DNA from: Strongylocentrotus purpuratus
Taxonomy: Eukaryota; Echinodermata; Echinoidea; Camarodonta; Strongylocentrotidae
Assembly: GCF_000002235.5 (NCBI RefSeq)
Contig: NW_022145594.1
Location: 17,586,412 to 17,650,411, forward strand
Reading direction: 5' to 3'
Length of the DNA: 64,000 nt
Position numbers and translations under genes: made by a program. Below, piece by piece: positions 44,392-57,200 of this stretch. Position 1 is the first letter of the stretch. Each line of letters opens with the position of its first letter. The notes below the pieces were generated by a model that ran no database searches, was not told where the DNA came from, and saw only the letters and a program-made list of their open reading frames with translations.

Positions 44392-47300
44392 GATTTGCAA
44401 GCAATATTTACAAGAGAAGGTGTACTGAGAAAGAGGATCCATTCGGTATGGGGGTGTCCAGGCCATCTCTTTGTCTCCTTAGAAGGAGGGGAACTTGTCA
44501 GAGCATATCAGGTAGAACATTCTGTACATGAGAAAGTGATCCATTAGATATCAGGGGTGTCCAGGGGGGTGTTTCGCAAAGATCCTAAGCCAAACTTAAC
44601 TCTAAGTTAGACTTAAACATTATGAAGAGCTATAACCTTCAAAAGCAAAAATTCAAGTTCTTTGTATAAATTCCACATCAAAAACATGAAACCTCCTTGA
44701 TAATAGAAAATATGAATGATTTGAATCAACATGTTATGCCTTTTAAAATAACTTTTACAAAATATTTTCATAGATGCCGACGGCTTTCCATAACCGTTAA
44801 GTCCAAATTAGAGCTAAGTTCAACTTAGGGTCTTTGTGAATCACTCCCCAGGTCATTGAAAGGAGGGACTATACTGTATCATCAAAGATTAGAAGTTGCA
44901 CTGTAGAAGACACTTCATTCAGCGTGGGGGTGTCCCTTCCATGTCATTTTTTTTTTTTTTTTTTGGGGGGGGGGGGGGTTATACTGTCTAGGGAGAGGGA
45001 CACTCAGAGAATTGTATAGCACATACTGAATATAGACAACTCCATTCAGTATGGGGGTGTTTAGGTCATGTAGTTGGAGGGACTCTCATTTGAGCATAAT
45101 TACGTCACTAAAGATGGGCTGGTAAGAAGATCCATTCAGTATGGGGGTGTCCAGGCCCCGGCCCCCCCACTCAGTATTATTTAGGGTACTTGTATATGTT
45201 CCCTCCTTTTGAAAACACCCCCCTAAGTCCGGTGTGTATATAGTCAATACGGGCCAGATTTTTGTTTACTACAAGCCAGACTTTGGTGCATGAAAAGTAC
45301 CCCTTTACCGGACATTTTGGGAACACGCATGCGGTCCCTCCGACCCCGTAGTTGGGGGGGGGGCGGGGTCCAGGCTTTCTCTTTTTCTCCTTAAAAGGAG
45401 GGGCACTTTTCCTGGCATAAATGAAATAATTACCTTTATATAATATTGACTGGCCTTGAGGGGTATATCAGAAATATTGACCAAGCTCAGATCATATTGC
45501 CCCGAGTCGAAAGACGAGGGCAATATGGTCTTACATGTAGCGCGGTCAATATTTCTGATATCCCCCGAAAGTAAAGCCAGTTGATATTTTTATTGTTATC
45601 CAAATCAGACATCTAGAGCAAATACAGAAATCCACCATGACAATCTCAAATAACTGAACAAACTTTGTCAAACCAGCACTGTGCATCCAGTGCTTGACGA
45701 AATTTTCGATACACTGCAAACAGTGTGCATTTGGTGTGATTATTACGTCACAATAGAGTGCGCGCAAAGTGCGCAGGTTCTCGTACGCATAATAGATGTT
45801 AATGAAAATGACAAAATACGGCGCGGTCAAACCAAAATGCCCGGATGCGAGACCGTGGAAAATACAAAGGTATATTTTCACTCGTCTCTACACGCAAAGT
45901 CTATACGAGCAGGGAGACCAAGGAAAATACAAAGAATATACCCCTCCGTTCCCACTGCTAGTGAAAACTAGGGCAATACGGTTTTGTAAATGACCAGCTC
46001 AGATGTCTGATACGGGTAATAATCCATTATAGTCCATGTTTCATCTTCCATCTATTTTTATTATATCCTTTTGTGATACTCTGTGTTCAATGTGTCCCTT
46101 CAAATAAAATAATAACAAATCTTACATTGTAATATATATGTTTATATTGTGATTTATATTCTTTTCTTACGTGGTGGTATTTAGTATATTGTAGTACACG
46201 TTTATGCAGATGTGATATTATATATTTTATATATTGTAATGTACGTGTGTATAGTACAATTTCTTTTATATTCATTCGTATATATCTAGTTGAAATCTTC
46301 CAGGCGTGTTAAGCAGTTCACTATCCTGGCCAAGATCTCTCCTGTCATCAAGATATGTATCACTCAGGATACCCATGACGTCATCCTAGTCGTGAGTATA
46401 ATTATCTTCCTATCTTTGTAATTCCTGCATAGTGGGGGCTCAAACATCAAAGGAGTGTAATTAGCCCATAACAGAATTACTCAGAGAATTTGTATTTTGT
46501 TCACTGTGTAAAAAAAAAAAATCCCCCAGGCCTTAAATTTCAATATTTTTAGGGCAAGGCCACTTTTCTGTAGGGCACATTCCTATATTACAGCACAAAT
46601 AGGAAGAATTGGAAAGGGCACAAAAATCTCCATTCCTTTGATGTTTTGATTTGAATTGATAGTTGGATTGAATTGGAGGGGCACCATATAAAGGGGGATT
46701 GGGGGGGGGGGGGGGGGGGGGAAGGGCTGGTATTTGAGTCAAATGCAAACTGATAATAAGGCCATCTTTATAGGGGAAGAGGGAGGGGGTCCAATCATCT
46801 TTTCTCATCCTTTAATAATTATTATACCTTTTCTCTTCTTTTCTTTTCTTTATCTTTGTCGTTTGATTGATTAGGGCAGGGATGGCCCATCTGTACCCCC
46901 CCCCACCTACATACACCGGGAAGACAACATTTTTACTCACATTTTCACAACTGCGCTCATTCCTATCAGGAGTCTAAAATATCTTTGAGTGATTAGTGAT
47001 GTTAATACATGTACTTAAACAGAGACCAAATTGTCAATCTTCCTGAAGTGAAAAGTCTCAGAGTGATTAGTGCTTATACTTTATACATTAAACAGAGACC
47101 AAACTTGTCGATGTTCCCGAAGTGAAAAGTCTCAGAGTGATCAGTGCTTATACTATATACATTAAACAGAGACCAAACTTGTCGATGTCCCCGAAGTGAA
47201 AAGTTGGCAGGAATGAGTGAAGTCGTGTTAATGCGTACCAATATTTCTTTCCTACCAGAGGGGTGTATCGCAAAGACTAAGATCAACTTTAAGTTGGACT

Positions 47301-50300
47301 TAACTACGGCAGGCCATTCATGCCACTGTTTGCTCCGTACGTACTGATGCCCTTTGATCGCTCCATTCTCATGCATTTCCCACAGTTCTACAAGAACGGC
47401 CTGGTGAAGGTCTTCGAGCACATCCAACCGACCGAGAGCAACATCCACCCGTGGCACAAGAGAGGACAGTTCACCCTGGGTACGGACACCAACGACGCTT
47501 GCGTCAAGAGTGCCATCTGCTGTTCAACGCAAGGCAAGAGGCTTGTATGGGTTGAGGAACGGAAGGAGGCCGGGGCTTCGGGGAGTGGTGCAGAGCAGTG
47601 TCTGCTTACTGCAGAGTTGGAACCCTGTAAGTAACAGCGATAATCTTGAAGGGTGCCGTTTAACATCCCAGATGGGAATTGCTGACTAACTTTTCTCCAT
47701 TCACCATAGCCAACTCTTAAAGGGAGTCTGTCGTCAGTTTCCATGTGCAGAATGCAACAATTCGCTGACACCAGACTTGATGGAAAAACCATTAATTGGT
47801 GTACAAGTCTTGCACACAGCAAACCCGGAGTCCTATAAAAAAAAATACCCCCCTAGTCTCTCGGAGAGTGTTCGGTTGAGGGAAGCGTTACATTAGGCCT
47901 GCTGGTCATAAAATGAAGGCTAATACGGGTGATAGACAACTCCTTTTCTTGGGTATTTTTCAAACGGTATCAAATTCCCAATGAGAGCCCACTTCTATGC
48001 ATATTTGACATCCAAGGTGGCAGTTATGGTGGTGGTGGTGTTATTTTACCTGACTGCTAAGAAAGCATAAATGCTTGTAAGTAAGCAACCAGACGGCCGA
48101 TGACAGGGAACAAATTAATATTTATTTTTCGGGGGCTACTTTTCAAGCTTGCCTGCATGAAAATAGCACTCTAAAATTTGTTTTTTTGCATTGAACTCTA
48201 TGCAAAATTATGAGGGCTCTTTTCTGATTTTCGGGGGGCTCTTTTGGGCATGAGCCACGGTGTATTTTTTTCACTGCCGATTGACCTGGTAATGAGGATT
48301 AATGCCTTACCAAAGGGCACTAGCGCATCGACTTGGTTTAGAACCCGGGTCTCCAGATCACGAGACCACTGCTCTACCTTTTCTGTTTCCACCAAAGCCA
48401 CCCCTTTTTCAGATGCCGCTGTTATCAGTTCTTACCATAGATGATCAAAGGAATTGGAGCTAGAGCACATTTCATCTGCAGCTCAATTACAGATATTTGC
48501 TGTACTATGGCCTACTTTTAAAGGGGCCATGTTGATTGGAAATTACAATAGATCATGCAGTGACTCTTCTCAAAACCAGTTGCAACAGCTCAATTTGACA
48601 AAAATGAATGAATTTTTAAGTAGTTTGTCTTAAAATGTAATCAAATCAACCCTGATAGGCTCCAAGAAAATAATCAACATCGTAGTGGTAATCTTAATTC
48701 CTTATCAATTGAAAATACAGTAAATAGGCTTAATGTATTAGCCTGAATCCGATGACCGGATTAATAATATATATCTGTAAAGCGCTTGAGAGGGCCTGCT
48801 GTCCTGAAAAGCGCTATATAAGAATGAACTATTTTTATCAATATTATTAAATGATAGATAATTTGATTCAAGTATAATTATACTCCTTCCAGATTGCAAG
48901 GGCATCACGTCATCCACGTTGCTTCTGTCTGGGTGCATGACTGAGCTACAACTAGCCGCAAACTACAATGGAGAATGCATTACAGTTCTTCCCAGGTAAT
49001 AATAATAATAATAATACTCAGATTTTATATAGCGCTTATTAGAATCATTAAGCGCTTCCAAACTTGGAGATTATTACCCCGGCTTTAACTGTGCTGCCAT
49101 TGTTGCGCTCTAGCATTACAAAGAATTAATTCCTGCCAGGTAATAATAACAATAATAATATTCAGCTTTTATGTAGAGCTTAATACATATACTATTACCT
49201 GCGGTCATTGGATTCAGCGTTTGACCGCTTGACACAATCTGTGCACAATCTCCACTCCCTGGGGAGCATTACAGCCAGGCATTACTTGACGCTCAGAAAC
49301 TATTTGACTAGCGAAGACGATCGCATCCTACCGGGTACCCAATTTAACACCTTGGTGGAGAGTAGCAAGTGTAGGTACATGCACTATGAATATGACAGAC
49401 AAAGAAAGCGGACAAAATATACAGTTCCTCAGGTAGACAAAGGAACATCCCTTCACTGCTATTATGTAAAAAGGTGAATATGCATGTGACACCTGTTCTA
49501 CACATGTTTACATAATAGCAGCGAAGGGATGTTCCTTTGTCTACCTGAGGAACTGTATATTTTGTCCGCTTTCTTTGTCAGTCATATTCATAGTGATGTA
49601 TGATGTATGATGCAGTTGATGTTTTCCAGAATTCATCAGGTTTACCTAAGGGAGACAGTAAAACTGGCCACTGTATACAGGTGGTCTTTCTAGACAGGTA
49701 CATCACAGATTTTTTTCGTAGAGGGAGACAATATAGGTGATCACTATAGACAGGTTTCCTTTATAGAGAGGTTGCTGTTAAAGATAAACTTGAGTTCTGG
49801 TAAAAAAAGAAAATGAATTCTCACAGAATCTAACAAAACTTACACTGAATGTTCAAGATTACAAATAAATGTCATGTGCCAAACAATTTTGGAAGAAAAT
49901 GCATACTAGCTGAGTAATGAGCATAGAAAGATAAGGAAATCAGGGTAGTACTAGCCCCGACACCATGTGTGTTGTCCCATATACATCTTTCTGTGTAAGT
50001 GATTGTTACTTTACCAAGACTTTGCCAAATTTCTTATCATTTTGATGATTCCAGAACCTTGCAATACACACAAATTCTTATATGCTAGATGATCAACCTT
50101 TACTGGTCGATTCCACACTGTTTCTTTGCACAATGCAATCGCATGACCAGAACTCAACTTCATCTTTAAGGCAGGTTTGACTGTATATGTTTTTTAGTTT
50201 TTGCTTCATCAGAATAAATACAAACAATCACAATGAATCCGAAACACCCCAAATTTGTGATTTTACTGCCGTTTTCTGTGCATTTATATGTGATATACCG

Positions 50301-53300
50301 GTAAACAACAGATATACTAAACTTGCCGTTTTTATCGGCTACGAAACAGCAGTAAAAGAGAGGACTTTCAGCGACAAAATGGCAAGTCCATTGTAATGTG
50401 TTTCCTTGACAAGTATGGAATGTCATAATAGTAAAAAAGAACACGACTATAGGAAGAAAAACAGCAAGAAATCAGAAATAAAAAATTGGGACTTGCTACA
50501 ACAATAGAAACCTGATTTTAGCTCATTGTTAATAGTATTCCTCAGGTCATTATCAAGATAAACTCGATTTCAATTACCATGATTCTGGATCCTGTTCATA
50601 TTTTGCTTTTTTATCTTCATAGATTGAAGTTGAAAACATAATCACTGATGAAATCATGAGTGTAGAACTTTGGTACTTTTTCTTTCCTTTAATTGTCTCC
50701 AAAACTTGCACCCCCATCCCTCCCCCCCCCCCCCCCCCCCTATTTCAACTTGCAGTCAACCCAGTCCAGCTGGACTCTACTTCAGACTTCATTTCAAGCC
50801 ATCAGACAAGTCACCAGAGCTGGCCACTTCCATTCTTGGAGAGGGGTGTGTCAAGACGGATATTAGTTTCCCTGTAGATTTCAAGGACCAAGCAGACAAC
50901 CTGATACACATTTGGAGTGAGGTAAGAAGGCTTCTAGCTCCTACTGAACCGTAAAGGGATTGGGTACAGTGTAACTCTGTCTCAGAATCTGAAACAAATC
51001 CTGGATTTAGCTCATGCTGCAATGATAATTATAAACCTTTAGGCCAGTCAGGAATCCTATGACTTTTACAAGCCAAACCCCTGTCTGACTATCAAGATAT
51101 TTATGTTTTGAAATCGAAATCAAATTTTATGTTTTCCTAACGGTTTTTATAACACTACAGTCTATTGGGGAAAATGAGTGTGGTAAAGCCGCTCACTTAA
51201 AGATTTTTTTTACTTTTTTGAGACATTTCAGGATCGTTCTGAAGCATAATTTTTTTACACCATATCACAGACACTGATAAAATGTACATGTAGGGCCATG
51301 CATCTCAGGTTTAACATTATTAAACGATACCTTTAATACAGGAGCTACTTCGAATCATCAGGTCATCATAAAACGAAAGCGGAAGATGACGCGACCTTTT
51401 GTAGATAGAGGTGTTTGTTTCACTAATATTTCCCCTGTCATGTTGTGGACAAAGGGGCATATGTATTCACAAAAGGTCGGGTAACGCAAGCAGCCGACCC
51501 GACGCGATGACCAGGAACCCGTTTCACTGAACTTGCCATCAGTGACAAATGAAAGTTTTTGTTATAAGCTACTGAAATCCTTGCTTCTGATTGGTTATCA
51601 GCAGATTTGTCACTGATATTTGTCATTTGTCGTTGAAAAAAGGCTTTGTGAAACGCCCCCCTGATGGCTTATTTGCCTAACCTGTCATTTGCCTTCAGTG
51701 CAGAAGAAACTAATGGAACCTGTACATAAAGACCATCTGCCTATGGAGATCACTTTTCACGTTTCCCTTGAGCGGTCTTTATATACAGGTTTCACCGATA
51801 AAAGCAAGTCCAGCTGAGAGCAAACAGCTCTAGCGCATGTGTCAGATCACAACTTGTTAAAGTAACTCAGTAACATTGTTGAATGTTGACGACAAAACTG
51901 TGTAATTTTTGTATGGAATGTCACTTATTATATTCCTTCTACTGTTTAAACCCTCTAACAGGCAAAAAATCCTGAGAAAATTCTTAAACCACAAAGATAT
52001 TTATAGTTTTCTTTGAAGGCATCACTGTGCAACACCCTCTGACAGTGATTCACAGTTAATTCTCGCAACCATTTTTGAATTTTCCCAACCGTTTTTCCTT
52101 CAAACTAAGACATAAAACAGGCTATTATTAAAAATCTTTCCACAATTAAATGTCTGGAAGGGTATATAGAGCCAGTTTATAGCTTTGTGATAATTTACAT
52201 TCACCTAAAATGTAATTAAATTGAAATGACATAGTTTGGAAAACTAACTAATAAATGGTCCATTTTCACTCAGACTTTCAGATTATTTTTAATTGTACAT
52301 CTTGCATTGAAATCATTACCTTAGCATCCTTTTCTCTCATCTGAACAATGTTACTAAGTCCCTTCAGTGTGTTATTTTCATAAAGATTCTTCCTCCTGTC
52401 ATTCATTTTTATTACTTGCAGGTGGCAAAAAGTTCCCACGGTAGAGTAGTTGCCATGACGATGGAAGCAAAAACTGGCAATGTGTTTCTGATGTCGGACG
52501 ATAGGTCGGTGCATTCAGTTTCAAGGAGTGAAGGTATGTTTGATGGAGGGGCTTCAATTAGATGATCATACAGTGTATAATATTGTGACAGCTAAAACAC
52601 TTTATTTTTCTCAGCAAAAAAACTAATCATATGGGATATCTCCTCAAAACTATCTGATATTGAACTCATTGATCATCTGTCATCAAAAAAAAAAAAAAAT
52701 CTTTTGTGAGCGTTATCATTCTTATTATGCAAATGTGGAAGAACATCAGATAAGACATGTTCCCTGAAAAGCATGGCTCTTCAAATGCCTTTATATTCTA
52801 AATATGTCATGTAACATCGTAAAACTTGGGGGTAGGATTTTTACGCCACGTGTTCGTGTAGTCCCATATAAATCTCTCTGTGTACAGTGTTTGTAACTTT
52901 ACCAAGACTTGGCCAAATTTCTTATCATTTTGATGATTCCAGAACCTTGCAATACACATAAATACTTATATGCTAGATGATCAACCTTTTCTGGTCGATT
53001 CCACACCGTCTCTTTCACAATGAAATCGCATGACCAGAACTCAACTTCATCTTTAAATGCTGACTCTTTTTATTCCTTGGTTCAACAGAAGAGAAAGTAG
53101 GAGCATTTCATCTCTCCGATGTCGATGTCTCATCCATCTCAGCCTGGTTTGCTGTGAGGTTCATGATAGGTGCAGTCTTCCCTAAAGAAGGAATGATTAG
53201 GTAACCAGTGGGGTGTTTCACAAAGATCCCAAGTCAAACTTAACTCTAAGTTAGACTTAAACATCATGGAGAGCCAGTTGTAGCCTTAAAATAAATATTC

Positions 53301-54225
53301 AAAAGAGAAAATTCAAATTTTGTTGACTTTTATAAATTCATGAACATGAAATCTCCTTGATATTAAATAGAAAAGATGAATGATTTGAATCAACATGTTA
53401 TGCCTTTTAAAATAAATTTTACAAAATATTTTCATACTGTACATGTAGATGCCAACGGCTTTTCATCAATGTTATTCAAGTCCAACTTAGACATAAGTTC
53501 AACTTAGGATCTTTACTAAGCGAGGATGAAACTACTAAGTTTGGTATAGAACATTTGTTATAGAAAATTAAAGGTATGAAATTTGCAATCTCATCCTTAC
53601 TTCTTCCTGTGTCATCCTTTGTTAAATAATAATAATACATGTTGTATATAATAATAGTTCAGTTCTTGTATAGCGCATAATGCGTTATGAAATAACATCT
53701 CTATGCGCTTCCAAAGAGCTTTGGACTTTATAACCCTAGCTTTAGCTCCAGCAGCCTTATCAGCGCACGGTGCATTTCAAGGAATAATCCTACCAGGTAC
53801 CCATTTACCTCACCTGGGTTGAGTGTGGCAAATGTAGATCAATGTCTTGCCAAAGGACATTAGTGCTGCGGCGGGACTCGAACCGAGGACCTTGTGATCG
53901 ACAGTCCGGTGATGTTTCCACTCGACCACAACACCTCTACAAAGCTAATTAGACATGCAAACAGTAGGTAGTGCAGGGAAGCGCTGATTCACAGAATGAT
54001 ACCTCTCACGTGAGATAAACCTCGCATAAAGTTTATATTCCATGCTCATGAATATATAGCAAAGTATTGAGTGTCACATGACCATTTTACAGACAGTGAT
54101 AATAATCATAATATTACTGAGTACCGGTATTGAGATGCGCTAGAAACAAAAAGTACCATAGCACTTATAAATTTCAGAATGTGAAGAGAAACATGAAATA
54201 GGTAAATCACATTACGTTAGTGAGG

Positions 54226-54259
<34 letters not shown>

Positions 54260-57200
54260 CAGTTTTTATATAGCGCTCTTTAGAATCACTAAGCGCTTCC
54301 AAACTTGAAGATTATTACCCCGGCTTTAGCTGTGCTGCCATTGCGGCGCTCCAGCATTTCAAGGAATTAATTCCTACCAGGTACCCAATTACATCACCTG
54401 GGTTGAGTGTGGCAAATGTAGATCAATATCTTGCCAAAGGACATTAGTGCCGCGGCGGGACTCGAACCGCGGACCGCAGAAGAAGTATGTTTTAAAGCCC
54501 CACTGCACTACTTATAGCTACTTGCGCCCTCTCTATAGCAAATAATGCCTAATCTGTGCCTGTTGGTCCCCCATGATCTTCTTTTTCTTATGTTAATTGA
54601 GCGCTGATTTGATGAGTTAACCACCTGTCGGTGACCTTGCAGGGAGGTCTAATCCCCCCTGGCAAAACTAGTGCAGACGGGCTTTAAGGGATATATTTTG
54701 AACGAGGCAAGATAGGTTAATTCTCTGATGGAAAGTGGGATATTGTTCCATGCTTTCGAAGCAGCGACTGAACCATGGAGTACTCTCAGGAAAACCTTAT
54801 TTTACATTGTTACACATATAAGGCAATTTAGCTGTAAAATAAAAAGTATTTTGCTCGCTACCCTGAATACGAAACCGGAGCGGCCAACATTTGCCATATT
54901 GCCCTCTTCCTGGTTTTCCATGTCGACCACTGTACAAAATCAGAGGGCAACATTCTGCCATATTCGACTCTTTCTTGTCAGTGCGCATTTATCAAAGTGC
55001 TTATACGCGCAATATTGGGTATGCGTTAAAGTGTACGCGTGGTATCAATTTACGTCACAATGACCTTTTCATACATTTTCATCTCTGAACAAGAGTAAGG
55101 GAAATACTAAAAATAAATGCATGATACCAAAGTTGTATTTAATTTTTTTTTAAATGCCTTTTATAGGTAACAATAATTACATTGACAAGGCTTCTTTTGG
55201 GGTACATCAGAAATATTGACCGTGTAGATGCAGATGTACCCCTCAAACCCAGTCAATATAATATAAATATTCTACTCTGTTGTTTAAATGCAGAGTCTAC
55301 AGCTCAGAGTCAGGCACTCTCCTGCAAGAGATCAACCTATCTTCCATCACCTCAGCCGATACAATCAACCTATGGTCCATACTTGGAAGTGTACCCCAGG
55401 TCGGGATCTGGTCTACGGATGGCATCTGGTTATTACAGGTAAGATACACTTCATCTTCATTGAAAGCTTCTGAATAATATCAGAGGTCGACAGCTGAGCT
55501 TCTTGCACTATGAACATGACGGACAAAGAAAGAGGACAAAATAAACAGTTCCTCATTCTACCCTCAACAATTGCTGTGGTAGGCAAAGGAACATCCCTTC
55601 GCTGCGATTATGTAAAAATGTGTAGAACAGGTGAATATGCATGTGACACCTGTTCTACACATTTTTACATAATAGCAGTGAAGGGATGTTCCTTTGTCTA
55701 CCACATCAATTGTTGAGGGTAGAATGAGGAACTGTATATTTGTCCTCTTTCTTTGTCCGTCATGTTCATAGTGTTGGATCATGTTATTTGAAAGAACGGT
55801 TTGGAAAACCTTGCACTGACTGGAAGAATAGAGGAGGACTAGGGGTAGAAGGAGGATTCTGTGGATGAGTAGCTTAGGGAGTGGGATTTCTGAAAGTGGA
55901 ATTGATCTTGGGTGGATCAAATTTAATACTTCATAGAATATGGGACAGGGAGTTGTGGCATTCCATGGTCGCCAACGTCTCAGGACAAGAAGAAAGAAGA
56001 AGAAGACACCTCATCTGTTTTGAGCCAAAAGGACTTTAGGCCAGTCTTCACTAGCTCGAAGATTGCCAAATATCCCGCTATTTGAACTATCCAGATCTGC
56101 AAACTATCCAGCTAATTTGCATCTTCATCAGCCCGAAGTTGCAAATAGCAGGATATTTATTGGGATAGTTTACAAAATATCCCACTATTTGGCAAAATAT
56201 CCCACTATTTGGCAAAATATCCAGCTATTTGTCAGGTGCGTCTTCACCAGACCCAAGACTCGCACTACGTGCGAACGCTGAGCAAATATCTCAAGCTAAT
56301 TTCTCAAGGTCGAGTTTCAAGTTTCGAGGTCGAATCTCGAGCTGATGAAGACGCGATTTGTAACTTCGGGATTATTTCCCAAATCAGAAATAGCAGGCTA
56401 TTTGGCAATCTCGAGATGATGAAGACGCGCCTATTGACTCATAATGGAGTCAAACCTTTTATTGAGTAAACACCCAGGCCAATGGTGTCAAACTACCCAT
56501 GAAAACCCATGGTGATGTGTGAGTGTCGTTAATATCCCTTGCTTTATAATATTATTATTTCACCAAGATGCAAGATGCTTCAATGGCTGCCAAAGCAGCT
56601 GAGCCAAACACAACTCAACATCTCCAGGACTTGGAACTTAACAAGATGGCCGCCTCAGTAGAGCTGCAGAAGGTGTACTCAGAATCGACTGGAGAGGGCG
56701 CTGTTGTGTCCGACCCTGATCTTGACCTTCTTCAAGATCCCAAAATCTTCCAGAATGAAGCCCTTTTAGTATCTTTGTCTCAGGTATGTTGATTGTAACA
56801 CAAATATAAACAAAAAGTCTTTTGGGGGAATTGAATACTGCATCCTAGTTCATGAAGGTAGTAAAATTCAGTAATGTAGGATGATACATACACCCTTGAC
56901 ACAAGTATATGGGCCTCTTTGGGACTTTGTTTATTAGATCTATTTTAAGAATAGAGGTTTCAGATTGATGGCACAGTACTTGTGCCGTTTATTGATGATA
57001 TTCTTTTCCCTTCTTATTCTTCTTCTTTTTCTTGTTCTTGTTCTTGTTCTTGTTCTTGTTCTTGTTCTTGTTCTTGTTCTTCTTGTTCTTGTTCTTCTTC
57101 TTGTTCTTCTTGTTCTTGTTCTCATTCTTGTTCTTCTTATCATTGTTATTATTTTAGTAGAAATAGTAGTAGTAGTAGTAGAGTTATCCTTATCAGAAAA

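Noticed and set aside
55510-55920. Paired plus and minus frames with GTSLRCDYVKMCRTG-like text
   Set aside because: They are produced by the inverted arms of a foldback MITE.
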